Origin: Pontibacter korlensis
GTDB taxonomy: Bacteria > Bacteroidota > Bacteroidia > Cytophagales > Hymenobacteraceae
Direction: 5' to 3'
Assembly (NCBI RefSeq): GCF_000973725.1
Contig: NZ_CP009621.1
Location: 3,066,001-3,130,000 of the forward strand
DNA length: 64,000 bases
A program made the position numbers and the translations under genes. The notes under the pieces were generated by a model, which did no database searches, was not told the DNA's origin, and was given only the letters and a program-made list of their open reading frames with translations. Each line of letters opens with the position of its first letter. Position 1 is the first letter of the stretch. Shown in pieces: positions 43,680-52,794 of the stretch.

Positions 43680-46600
43680 ATGACGTTATATAGGGAACTG
43701 TTTCCAAAAAGTAAAAAGCCCTTTACAAATATGCCCTTACACTTCTACTTAAGGCAGTACCTGCTCGGGGTACTGCTATTGATAGTTGTAACAGGTTTTT
43801 CTACGAGTTCTCTCGCTGCTTCATTTCCAGAAAACTCTCCACCTGTTATTAATTCGATTGCCACACCGTTGAGGCTGGCAAAACCTTTTCCTCTAGTTGA
43901 GCCACATGTCTTTAAGATAATGCCCTTAGGTGACTCTAACACTGAGGGCGGTGGCAGCGCTACGCCTGTAGCAGAAAGGATAGGTTATAGGAGAAATTTG
44001 TACAAGCAATTAGTTGAGCAGGGAAAAGCTGAGGGGTACACTGTTGACTTTGTAGGAAGCGAAAAATCAGGGCAGGGTTTTCAGGGCCAGGTTGATATAG
44101 ATCATGCAGGCTTTGGTGGGGCGAGAGATGAGGACATCGCACTTCTTTTAGAGAAGGGAGAGTTTCCTTTCTACGGTGACCAGAATGACTATCGCGGACC
44201 CGGCGGAGGACCATACCTGGACAAGTATAACCCTGACGTGATACTGCTACAAATTGGCACCAACCAAGTAGACGGCAGCGAGAGGGCGATGGAGGATGTG
44301 AAAAAGGTCCTCGACCAGGTGGACCAGTATGAGGCACGTGCTAAAAAAGAGGTGACAGTTATTGTGGCCAAAATCATCAAGCGCGTTTGTTATGTAGATA
44401 ATAACGGCACCAGCCAGTGCCCAACTCCAACGGAGGCCGATAATACCATCAAGTATAACAACATGCTGGAGGCATATGTCAAACAGCGCATTGCTGCCGG
44501 AGACAAGCTTCGCCTTGTGGATATGCAGGATGGGGCTGGAATAAACTATAAGTATGCCTCTGATGGTGGAGATATGGCAGATCATCTTCATCCCAGCCAA
44601 AACGGCTACGATAAAATGGCCCCTGTGTGGTTTAAAGAGTTGCAGAAGCTGCTGAAAGAATTACTGCCTCCCTCTGATACAGAAGCTCCTGAAACCAATA
44701 TTGCTAATAAGCCAAAGTCGCTAGCTAATAGCAGTACTGCAAACTTCAGCTTTACCAGCAACGAGAGTGGAGTAACCTACCAAGTAAGTATAGACGGTGC
44801 CCCATTTGCAAACGCGGCTAATCCTTATACTGTAAATGGGTTGGCTGATGGAGAGCATACGCTGCAGGTAAGAGCCATAGACGCTGCCGGAAACATAGAT
44901 GCCACGCCTGCCACCTACACCTGGACCATAGATACCATAGCTCCGGCTGTGCCTGTTGTCTCGGCTCCTACAGAAGGCAGTATGCTTAACAATAACAAGC
45001 CAGCTATATCAGGTACAGCAGAGGCAGGTAGTACTATAAGTATACTTATCGGTAATACTAGAATAGGAGGTACTAAGGCAGGAACGGATGGTAGATGGAG
45101 CTTTACGCCTGGAACGGCACTGGCAGAGGGGCCACAGCAATTAACGGCTACTGCCACCGATGATGCAGGTAATACGAGCAGTGCTAGTAATAGCAGGAGG
45201 TTTACTGTAGATATTAAAGCTCCTGAAACAAGCTTTGCCTCATCGCCAGCTGCAGTTAGTAACAGAAAGGAGGCAGAGTTTAGCTTCAGTAGCAACGAGA
45301 GCGGGGTTACTTACGAGGTAAGTTTGGACGGTGCGCCATTCACAAAGGTTAGTGGTAGCAGTTTTACAGCTACCGGCCTTTCTGAAGGGGAGCACACGTT
45401 GACAGTACGTGCTACGGATGCTGCCGGAAACACAGACACAACACCTGCGCGACATACCTGGATCGTGGATACGCAGCCTCCTGTAGCACCTACCTTTGCA
45501 GGGGTTTCAGAAGACCACGGGCCTATCAATAATGACCGTATCACTTCTGATAACACCATAAAATTGCTCGGTAGCGCAGAGGGTGGTGTCGAAGTAACTG
45601 TGCTAATGCAAGGCAGAGTTATAGGCAAGGCCGTAACCAATTCATCAGGTAATTGGGAGTATAGCCACGAAAGAACACCGCTTGCAGCAGGAACTTATGC
45701 TTTTACGGCTACGGCTGCTGATGCAGCAGGAAACGTTAGTCCTGCCAGCCAGGATTTTACTGTTACCATAGAACTCACTGCACCCGTGGTTGAGATTACC
45801 ACTGCCAGCAATACTCCAACTAATCAGCCTATTGAAATAAATATCACTTTTACTGAGGAAGTATACGGTTTAGATGTTGCAGACTTTAGCCTAACCAACG
45901 CAAGGCTGGCGGATTTTGAATCTACAGGCACGTCTGCTTCTGCCACTCTTGTACCAACTGCAGATGGTGCTGTGCGTGTAAGTTTACCAGCAGGCAAAGT
46001 AACAGATCTTGCTGGTAACCCTAATGCAGCCTCTAACCTGTTGGAGTTGATTTATGATGCCACAGCACCAACTGGTTATGCAGTTGCTTTCGGTGTTGAA
46101 CTGGTGGACGTTGATAACCAATCAGAAGTGCCATTAAGTATAAGTGATGCGGAAACAGGTGTTACATACTTTTATAGTATAAGCAGCAGTAACGGCGGAG
46201 ATCCTATCACTGGTACTGCAGCAGTATCCACTCAAAACTTCACCATTCCTGGTCTTAACCTTACAGCCCTGGCAGACGGAACACTAACCGTAGCTTTATA
46301 CTTGGTAGATGAGGCTGGCAACAGGGGACAGGAGGTGACAGCACAGGTACAGAAGCTTACGAAAGATATTGTAGCGGTATCTAGCCTGAATAATATTACA
46401 GTGCCTTTCAAAACTGCTTTCAATGAAATTGACCTTCCTGAGGAAGTGGCGGTAAGCTATACAGATGGGGACGAAGAGTCTCTTAAAGTTGTGTGGAGTC
46501 AGGGAGACTATAACAGTGAGGTACCCGGTAGCTACCTCATAATAGGGCAACTGCAGTTGACGGAAAACACCAGCAACAGCAAAAACATGACGGCAAGAGT

Positions 46601-47195
46601 TATCGTCGAGGTTGAACCAAATCAGCCACCTACGGCTCTTACCATAAGCTCAGACAAATTTCAACCAGACATAGAGTCGGAGGAAATGATCGGCATATTC
46701 TCCACTGCCGACCCTGATGATGACAGATTTACTTATGAGCTTGTAAGTGGCCAGGGCGATGAGCATAATAACCTGTTTGAGCTCCGAAATATCAATCAGT
46801 TACACCTAATTTCGAACCAGGGCCTTTCTGGTAAGTCCACCTTCAACATCCGTGTCCGAAGCACAGACCCATACGAGAATATAATAGAGCAGAGCTTTAC
46901 GCTTACAAAGACGCTGTACGAGCCAGATGGCGGTATCAGATTAGTGAATGCTTTCTCGCCGGACGGAGACAATATTAACGATATGTGGGTAGTGCCAGAG
47001 CTACGTTATTACAATAGTATTGAGGTTCAGGTGTTTGACCGCTCTGGCGTACGACTGTTTCAAACAACTGACCCTGAAAAAGGATGGGACGGAAGAGGCC
47101 GAGATGGCCGTGTTGTAGGTGGTTCATACTTTTATATCATCCAGATAAAAGATATCAACCTGGTTAAGAAAGGAGTAGTAACGGTACTTAAATAG
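43680..47195 (+). CDS. T9SS type B cargo: SGNH hydrolase with Ig-like repeats
   Basis: Surface protein of 1171 residues. An export segment lies at about 28-47. The SGNH/GDSL domain (about 78-330) has the nucleophile Ser86 in MPLGDSNTEGG, the GTNQ block and Asp301-x-x-His304 in DHLHPSQNG. It is probably an esterase acting on glycan or lipid esters. Bacterial Ig-like repeats follow to about 800 (AIDAAGNIDATPATYTW type). A type B sorting domain (NAFSPDGDNINDMW, WDGRGRDG) ends the protein. The PorP/SprF partner starts 6 bases after the stop. Its SGNH domain is a close paralogue of the gene at 48409. Confidence 0.92.
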   Translation: MTLYRELFPKSKKPFTNMPLHFYLRQYLLGVLLLIVVTGFSTSSLAASFPENSPPVINSIATPLRLAKPFPLVEPHVFKIMPLGDSNTEGGGSATPVAERIGYRRNLYKQLVEQGKAEGYTVDFVGSEKSGQGFQGQVDIDHAGFGGARDEDIALLLEKGEFPFYGDQNDYRGPGGGPYLDKYNPDVILLQIGTNQVDGSERAMEDVKKVLDQVDQYEARAKKEVTVIVAKIIKRVCYVDNNGTSQCPTPTEADNTIKYNNMLEAYVKQRIAAGDKLRLVDMQDGAGINYKYASDGGDMADHLHPSQNGYDKMAPVWFKELQKLLKELLPPSDTEAPETNIANKPKSLANSSTANFSFTSNESGVTYQVSIDGAPFANAANPYTVNGLADGEHTLQVRAIDAAGNIDATPATYTWTIDTIAPAVPVVSAPTEGSMLNNNKPAISGTAEAGSTISILIGNTRIGGTKAGTDGRWSFTPGTALAEGPQQLTATATDDAGNTSSASNSRRFTVDIKAPETSFASSPAAVSNRKEAEFSFSSNESGVTYEVSLDGAPFTKVSGSSFTATGLSEGEHTLTVRATDAAGNTDTTPARHTWIVDTQPPVAPTFAGVSEDHGPINNDRITSDNTIKLLGSAEGGVEVTVLMQGRVIGKAVTNSSGNWEYSHERTPLAAGTYAFTATAADAAGNVSPASQDFTVTIELTAPVVEITTASNTPTNQPIEINITFTEEVYGLDVADFSLTNARLADFESTGTSASATLVPTADGAVRVSLPAGKVTDLAGNPNAASNLLELIYDATAPTGYAVAFGVELVDVDNQSEVPLSISDAETGVTYFYSISSSNGGDPITGTAAVSTQNFTIPGLNLTALADGTLTVALYLVDEAGNRGQEVTAQVQKLTKDIVAVSSLNNITVPFKTAFNEIDLPEEVAVSYTDGDEESLKVVWSQGDYNSEVPGSYLIIGQLQLTENTSNSKNMTARVIVEVEPNQPPTALTISSDKFQPDIESEEMIGIFSTADPDDDRFTYELVSGQGDEHNNLFELRNINQLHLISNQGLSGKSTFNIRVRSTDPYENIIEQSFTLTKTLYEPDGGIRLVNAFSPDGDNINDMWVVPELRYYNSIEVQVFDRSGVRLFQTTDPEKGWDGRGRDGRVVGGSYFYIIQIKDINLVKKGVVTVLK
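44361..44473 (+). repeat. 113-bp block nearly identical to 49237-49349
   Basis: Part of the SGNH domain. It differs from the copy at 49237-49349 at only two bases by eye, whereas flanking parts of the two genes differ at many synonymous positions. Confidence 0.85.
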
Positions 47196-47201
47196 CTTTA
47201 G

Positions 47202-48200
47202 ATGAAGAAATTTATACTTTGCTTTTGCCTGCTGTGCCTTGTACTGGAGGCACAGGCGCAAAACAGAAAACAGCTTGCTAACTTTTCACAGTACAAACAC
47301 TACTTCAACCCTTCTCTTACAGGATATGAGGGGTCGGTGCTGAGAAGTGTTTACCGAAACCAATGGACAGGCTTCGAGGATGCTCCTAAAACCATCATGG
47401 CCTCTGCAGAGCTAGACCTGCAAGACATAGGTCAGAACAGCAATAAGCCTTTTACCAGAAGCCAGGCAGATCGTGAGGCTACAGACATAGTTAGCGCCCG
47501 GCACGGGCTTGGTTTAACTCTGTTCCACGACCAGTTTGGCCCTGCAAAAGAAACGCAGGTAAATGTTAGCTATGGTGCAGGTGTAAGGCTGTCAGAGCGC
47601 CTCAGTCTCCGCTGGGGAACAGCCCTTTCTTACACTTTTCACCGCCTGGATGGCAACAGCCTGACAGTAGATCAGGAGGGTGATCCTCGGTTCAGCAATA
47701 TGCTGGGGCAGCAGAACCGTAGTGGCAGGGCAGATATTAACCTTGGCTTATCGCTAACTGCCTCCAACTTTTATGTAGGCTATGCGATGGTGGATGTAAC
47801 CGAAGGCAAGCTGGCTTCCTCAGGAAGCGACTACATGAACAACTTCAGTGCACGCAGGCACGTAGCACAGGCAGGATACCGCTTAGGGCTTACTGATGTG
47901 CTTGGGTTGACAGTAAATGGTATCTATCAGTATGACGAGAATTACAAATCTACACTAGAAGGCCAAGTGAAAGCTGTTTATGATAACCTGTTTTGGGTTG
48001 GCGGCGGCTACCGCAACGATCTAGCTTATACTTTGGCCGCAGGTGTTCGTCTGAACCAGTTAAGCATTGGTTACGCCTACGAAACACCGACTCAGGATGC
48101 CAAAGCCATAGATAAATCTACCAACGAAGTTACCTTAAGTTATCATCTTACCTCCCTCAAGTCAAACAAAAGAAATGGCAAGCGACTCTTAGTTTGGTAA
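47202..48200 (+). CDS. T9SS PorP/SprF-family protein, second copy
   Basis: Protein of 332 residues with signal peptide 1-19 (ends EAQA). The family N-terminus reads NFSQYKHYFNPSLTGYEG, with NQWTGFEDAPKT soon after, and HGLGLTLFHDQFG and a beta-barrel C-terminus. It lies 6 bases after the type B SGNH cargo gene, in the same order as the first adhesin-PorP pair. Sequence identity to the first PorP is limited, consistent with each being specific for its own cargo. Confidence 0.9.
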   Translation: MKKFILCFCLLCLVLEAQAQNRKQLANFSQYKHYFNPSLTGYEGSVLRSVYRNQWTGFEDAPKTIMASAELDLQDIGQNSNKPFTRSQADREATDIVSARHGLGLTLFHDQFGPAKETQVNVSYGAGVRLSERLSLRWGTALSYTFHRLDGNSLTVDQEGDPRFSNMLGQQNRSGRADINLGLSLTASNFYVGYAMVDVTEGKLASSGSDYMNNFSARRHVAQAGYRLGLTDVLGLTVNGIYQYDENYKSTLEGQVKAVYDNLFWVGGGYRNDLAYTLAAGVRLNQLSIGYAYETPTQDAKAIDKSTNEVTLSYHLTSLKSNKRNGKRLLVW

Positions 48201-48408
48201 GGCAGGTTTAGGGGGAATTGTACTATTATTTACAAAAAATAAAAGTATAAATATTAGAATAAGATTGTTTAGTTACAACCCATTTGTATGGTGTGTTATG
48301 AATATAGTTTGCTTGCGTTGTGCTTAAGTAGTTGAATGAAAAGCAACTGCAGTATCAAAGCATCGTTATATAGGCCTGCCTGAAAATAACCTATAAAACG
48401 AGCTTATT

Positions 48409-50103
48409 GTGTTCTTTTCCACTTCTTCTTTTTGGCAACTGGCGACCTGCTTTCTGCTGCTCTCTACCACGGTATGCTATGCGGCAGCCGCGCAGCCATC
48501 TTTGGAAGCTCCTCAGGGAGTAACTGCCCGCTCCTCCTTGTCAAACGCTATTGCAGTAAGCTGGCAACCTGTAGAAGGTGCCACAGGCTATACCATAGAA
48601 AAGTCCGAAACAGGACAGGACGAGAGCTTTTCCAATTTAGCTACTGTAGCTGGCGACGTGAACTACTACAGACATACAGAAATTGTCTCGGATCAAACGA
48701 TGTGGTATAGAGTAAAAGCGACTGCTGACGGAGCTGTATCTGCTGTTAGCAGCAAAGTAAGCGCTACTGCTAGTTCTAGCAGAGCTGTACGAATTATGCC
48801 TTTGGGTGACTCTAACACCGACGGCGGCAGCGGCTCTGTTCCGCAAGCGGAAAGGATCGGCTATAGAAAAAAGCTACATCAATTGCTAGTCGAGAATGGG
48901 GAGCTTGAAGGTTACAAATTTATCTTTGTAGGGAGCGAAAGGTCAGGGCAGAACTTTGAGAGTGAAGTCGATATAGATCATGCAGGCTTCGGGGGAGCAA
49001 GGGATGAGGATATTGCTCTTCTTTTAGAAACGGGGGAGTTTCCGTTTTATGGGAATGAGAATGACTACCGCGGACCCGGCGAAGGGCCATACCTGGACCA
49101 GTATAATCCTGATATTATATTGCTGCATATTGGTACCAACTGGGTAGACGGCAGCGATGGGGCGATGCAGGACGTGAAAAAGATTTTGGACCAGGTGGAC
49201 CAGTATGAAGCGCGCTCTAGTAAAGAGGTAATAGTTATTGTGGCCAAAATCATCAAGCGCGTTTGTTATGTAGATAATAACGGCACGAGCCAGTGCCCAA
49301 CTCCAACGGAGGCCGATAATACCATCAAGTACAACAACATGCTGGAGGCTTATGTGACCCAACGTAGCGCTGAAGGTGATAGGCTTCACCTCGTGGACAT
49401 GCAGGATGGGGCTGGAATCAACTATAAGTATGCTTCTGATGGAGGAGATATGGCAGATTATCTTCATCCCAGCCAAAACGGATACGACAAAATGGCTCAA
49501 GTGTGGTATGATGCCCTAACCTCACCTATGGTTCCATTGCCTATTGAGCTGATAGATTTTAAAGCAACTGTTTCAGAGAGGGAGGTAGTGTTATACTGGA
49601 GTACGGCTTCGGAAAACAACAACGAACGGTTTGAAGTCGAGCGAATGCAGGAGGGGTTTTCTTTTCAGGTTGTAGGGGCTGTCGCTGGGGCTGGAAACAG
49701 CAGCCAACTTCTAAGCTATTCTTTCCGCGACACTAGTGCTCCGGCCGGGCTACTGTACTACCGCCTGAAACAAGTTGATGGTGATGGCACCTATGCTTAC
49801 TCAAATGTTGTGGCGGTTCAGCGGCATATATCGGCAGGAAACCAGCCGAGGCTTTATCCCAATTTGATTGATGGAGCAGAATCTATCCAGATCAAAGCCT
49901 CAGGCTTTAAGGATGGGGCACTAGTTAGCCTTACCTGGGTTGATGCCAAAGGAAATAAACTGCATCACCAGATTCTAAAAGCAGGCAGGCAGGGGGAGTT
50001 GCACTCACAGATTGAGAAGCCGGTCACCCTTTCAAAGGGCCTTTATTTCCTAAAGCTTACATCTCCAGGTAAGTCTCATCAGGTTAAAATAAAAGTTAAG
50101 TAG
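48409..50103 (+). CDS. T9SS type A cargo: FN3 and SGNH hydrolase
   Basis: Protein of 564 residues from a GTG start. An in-frame stop lies four codons upstream of the segment, so no longer start is possible. Signal peptide about 1-28. A fibronectin type III domain (33-122) is followed by an SGNH domain (127-370) with Ser135 in MPLGDSNTDGG and Asp350-x-x-His353 in DYLHPSQNG. A second FN3-like region precedes the type A sorting domain (about 475-564, GLYFLKLTS). It has no PorP partner, as expected for type A. Paralogue of the gene at 43680. Confidence 0.9.
   Translation: MFFSTSSFWQLATCFLLLSTTVCYAAAAQPSLEAPQGVTARSSLSNAIAVSWQPVEGATGYTIEKSETGQDESFSNLATVAGDVNYYRHTEIVSDQTMWYRVKATADGAVSAVSSKVSATASSSRAVRIMPLGDSNTDGGSGSVPQAERIGYRKKLHQLLVENGELEGYKFIFVGSERSGQNFESEVDIDHAGFGGARDEDIALLLETGEFPFYGNENDYRGPGEGPYLDQYNPDIILLHIGTNWVDGSDGAMQDVKKILDQVDQYEARSSKEVIVIVAKIIKRVCYVDNNGTSQCPTPTEADNTIKYNNMLEAYVTQRSAEGDRLHLVDMQDGAGINYKYASDGGDMADYLHPSQNGYDKMAQVWYDALTSPMVPLPIELIDFKATVSEREVVLYWSTASENNNERFEVERMQEGFSFQVVGAVAGAGNSSQLLSYSFRDTSAPAGLLYYRLKQVDGDGTYAYSNVVAVQRHISAGNQPRLYPNLIDGAESIQIKASGFKDGALVSLTWVDAKGNKLHHQILKAGRQGELHSQIEKPVTLSKGLYFLKLTSPGKSHQVKIKVK
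49237..49349 (+). repeat. 113-bp block nearly identical to 44361-44473
   Basis: Second copy of the shared SGNH block. The two differ at two positions: C versus G in the first half, T versus C near the end. Confidence 0.85.
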
Positions 50104-50299
50104 GTTCTGAAAAGTATAATTGTTTTTACCTAAACTAAGCTATATAATTGGCGTACTATACTCAGGAGATGATGTAGTTACTGACTTTCTTTTGATGCAA
50201 CCTCTTAACCCTTAGAGGATTGTGAAGGTAACTACATTGTGAAACTTGCACTCGCCTGAGCCACACTGTGTCAGCAGGCGCTCAATAAGCGTTACCTAC

Positions 50300-52585
50300 A
50301 TGGCATATAATATATACAATCTTACAAGCCGCCTTCAGGGTTGGAGGCGGGTTTTATTTTGGATTATTGGAGTTGTTCTGCTGCAGGGCATTGTAGCTCA
50401 AGCAACTAAAGCAGGAGTAGCAGCAAATTGCCCAGGCGGCTTGGTACACTACTTTGGCTTTGACGAAACCTCTTCCGGAACTTACCAAGATTACGCCTCT
50501 GCAACTACAGCAACTTGTACCACCTGTCCTTCACCGGAAGCAGGGTTGTTCGATGGAGCCCAAGCCTTCAAGGGGCGCAACCAAGGCATCACAATCAACA
50601 GCATAGAGCATTTTGAGTGGGGACCCAACAGCAGCTTTACCATTGAGCTCTGGATGAAAGCCTCTGGCTCTTCCTCAGAAAACCAAGTTTTTATTGGCCG
50701 CGATGCCAAAGATAACAATATGATGTGGTGGCTGGGTATGAATACTTCTGGTCATGCGCAGTTCGATCTCTTTGATAGGTCCCGTACCGGATTCAGTACA
50801 GTGGGGGAGGGTGTCAAGATAAACGACAATAAGTGGCATCACATTGTAGTTGTGCGCGATGGCCGGCTTCGCCTGAACAAACTGTATGTAGATGGGTATG
50901 CAGTGGCTAGGTTTGAGTATAATTACCCTGATAACTTTGAGAGTGCTTCGCCTGTAAACGTGGGTTTTCTGGACCTGAACAACGGGTATGGTTATAATGG
51001 AATGATGGATGAACTGATAGTCTATAGCCGGGACCTGACAGAAGCCGAAGTACGTGAACGCTACAATAACGGAGCTGGCAACTACTGTGGCCCACAGCAG
51101 GTAAAGCCAGTAATTATGTCCGAGGCTGTGGCACATGGTGTAGCTAATCAGGAATATAGATATGATGTAAAAGCGGTAGGAAACGCTGCTCCAACCTTCG
51201 CCTTGGCTGGCGCTCCGGCAGGTATGACCATCAACGCCTCAACTGGCGAAATCCGTTGGAAGCCAACTGCAGCAGGAAGTTACCAGGTAAGTGTAACAGC
51301 CACCAATAGTGTAGGGGCAGACCGTCAGGATTTTACCATAACCGTAAAGCCGGAAACAGGCGAAAAAGTAGGCATGCTGCACCACTGGATGCTGCACGAG
51401 TTTAGAGGCCCGATATACCGCGATTATTATACTCCTTATCATGCCTCTGGAGATGGTGACAGACAGCCTAAACCCGTAACAGGTGTTGTGTCCGGTGCCC
51501 AGGAGTTTGATGGTGTAGATGACGGACTTGATGTAGCAGAGAGCTATAACTTTGATTGGGCTTCTGATGAAAGCTTCAGTATAGAGCTATGGATGCGCAG
51601 TACTGGCAGTACCGCTGGTAACCGCGTATTAATTGGTCGTGATGCGAAAGATTCTGAGGCGCACTGGTGGGTTGGCCTGGATGGGGAAGGGCGTGCTGGT
51701 TTCCAGCTGCTTGACCTGCAATGGGATGGTATATATGTAGGCGGAAGTGGAGCAAAGCTGACGGATGACCAGTGGCACCAGATTGTGGCTGTTAGAAACG
51801 GAAGCTCTGGTCTTACGGAGCTGTATGTAGATGGAGAACGAGTAGCTGGTGGGAACCATACCTACGCCAGAGGGTTCGACAGCAGGTCTCCTGTTAATAT
51901 GGGCTACCTGAACGACGGTAATGGCTATCACTACGAAGGTATACTGGATGAAGTGAAATTGTTTGGTCGTGTGCTTACATCAGCCGAGATAAAGGAGCGG
52001 TACCAGGATGTATATGATGCTATAACAGAACTGGTGCGCTTTGAAGGGGAGTATTTGAACGGAGCTGTACAACTTAGCTGGGAAACAATGGCCGAAGCAG
52101 GCTTATCGCACTTTGAGGTGGAGCGGTCTGCGGATATGGAACTGTTCGAAAAGTTAGGTGATGTAGAGGCTGCAGGTAACAGTAATACCCCTATTTCTTA
52201 CAAATTTTCTGATGTAGCACCACTTCCTGAGGTCGGATATTACAGGCTGAAGATCGTGAAGCAGGATGGTAAGTTTACCTACTCTAATATCATCATGGTA
52301 GAGAGCAGAGGCTTGTCTGCCGTTTCCTTCAAAGTATATCCTAATCCAGTCGACCAAGGAGAGGTAACTGCTGCACTCTTTGGCCTTCCTGCTGGTGAAG
52401 AGGTGCAATTTTCTGTAGCAGATACGCGCGGGCGTAAGTTATTACAACAAGAGTTGCTGGTAGATGATTTTGGGCAGGCAGAGGTGCAGGTGCCTATCAC
52501 TACAGAATATCGGGCCGGAATCTATGTATTAACCGTAGTGTCCAGCAAGCGTATCATCAGCCGCAAATTAGTTGTAAGTCGATAG
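50300..52585 (+). CDS. T9SS type A cargo with two LamG domains
   Basis: Protein of 761 residues from the ATG at 50300; a TTG 18 codons upstream is less likely. The signal segment is at about 15-34. The first LamG/concanavalin-like domain is at about 40-265. A putative Ig (He_PIG-type) domain (about 270-350, GMTINASTGEIRW) comes next. The second LamG domain is at about 350-585. Last come an FN3-like part and a type A sorting domain (VYPNPVDQGEV, GIYVLTVVSS). No catalytic domain is seen, so it is probably a carbohydrate-binding or adhesive surface protein. Confidence 0.87.
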   Translation: MAYNIYNLTSRLQGWRRVLFWIIGVVLLQGIVAQATKAGVAANCPGGLVHYFGFDETSSGTYQDYASATTATCTTCPSPEAGLFDGAQAFKGRNQGITINSIEHFEWGPNSSFTIELWMKASGSSSENQVFIGRDAKDNNMMWWLGMNTSGHAQFDLFDRSRTGFSTVGEGVKINDNKWHHIVVVRDGRLRLNKLYVDGYAVARFEYNYPDNFESASPVNVGFLDLNNGYGYNGMMDELIVYSRDLTEAEVRERYNNGAGNYCGPQQVKPVIMSEAVAHGVANQEYRYDVKAVGNAAPTFALAGAPAGMTINASTGEIRWKPTAAGSYQVSVTATNSVGADRQDFTITVKPETGEKVGMLHHWMLHEFRGPIYRDYYTPYHASGDGDRQPKPVTGVVSGAQEFDGVDDGLDVAESYNFDWASDESFSIELWMRSTGSTAGNRVLIGRDAKDSEAHWWVGLDGEGRAGFQLLDLQWDGIYVGGSGAKLTDDQWHQIVAVRNGSSGLTELYVDGERVAGGNHTYARGFDSRSPVNMGYLNDGNGYHYEGILDEVKLFGRVLTSAEIKERYQDVYDAITELVRFEGEYLNGAVQLSWETMAEAGLSHFEVERSADMELFEKLGDVEAAGNSNTPISYKFSDVAPLPEVGYYRLKIVKQDGKFTYSNIIMVESRGLSAVSFKVYPNPVDQGEVTAALFGLPAGEEVQFSVADTRGRKLLQQELLVDDFGQAEVQVPITTEYRAGIYVLTVVSSKRIISRKLVVSR

Positions 52586-52794
52586 GTTCTAATAAGGTGC
52601 AGCAAACCTTTTCCCACCAACATATTTTAGTGCAAAATATAGAACTATAGCACTATAACCGCGTATCTATCTATACAAAAGCGATTGCGTCTAATTGTAG
52701 CGTAAACGCGCATTTTTCTTTCAAAAAGGCACCGCTGCTGCTTTGGCAAGCTGTTGCTACCAATCAAACTAATGTTAAATAATAGTAAATCTTT

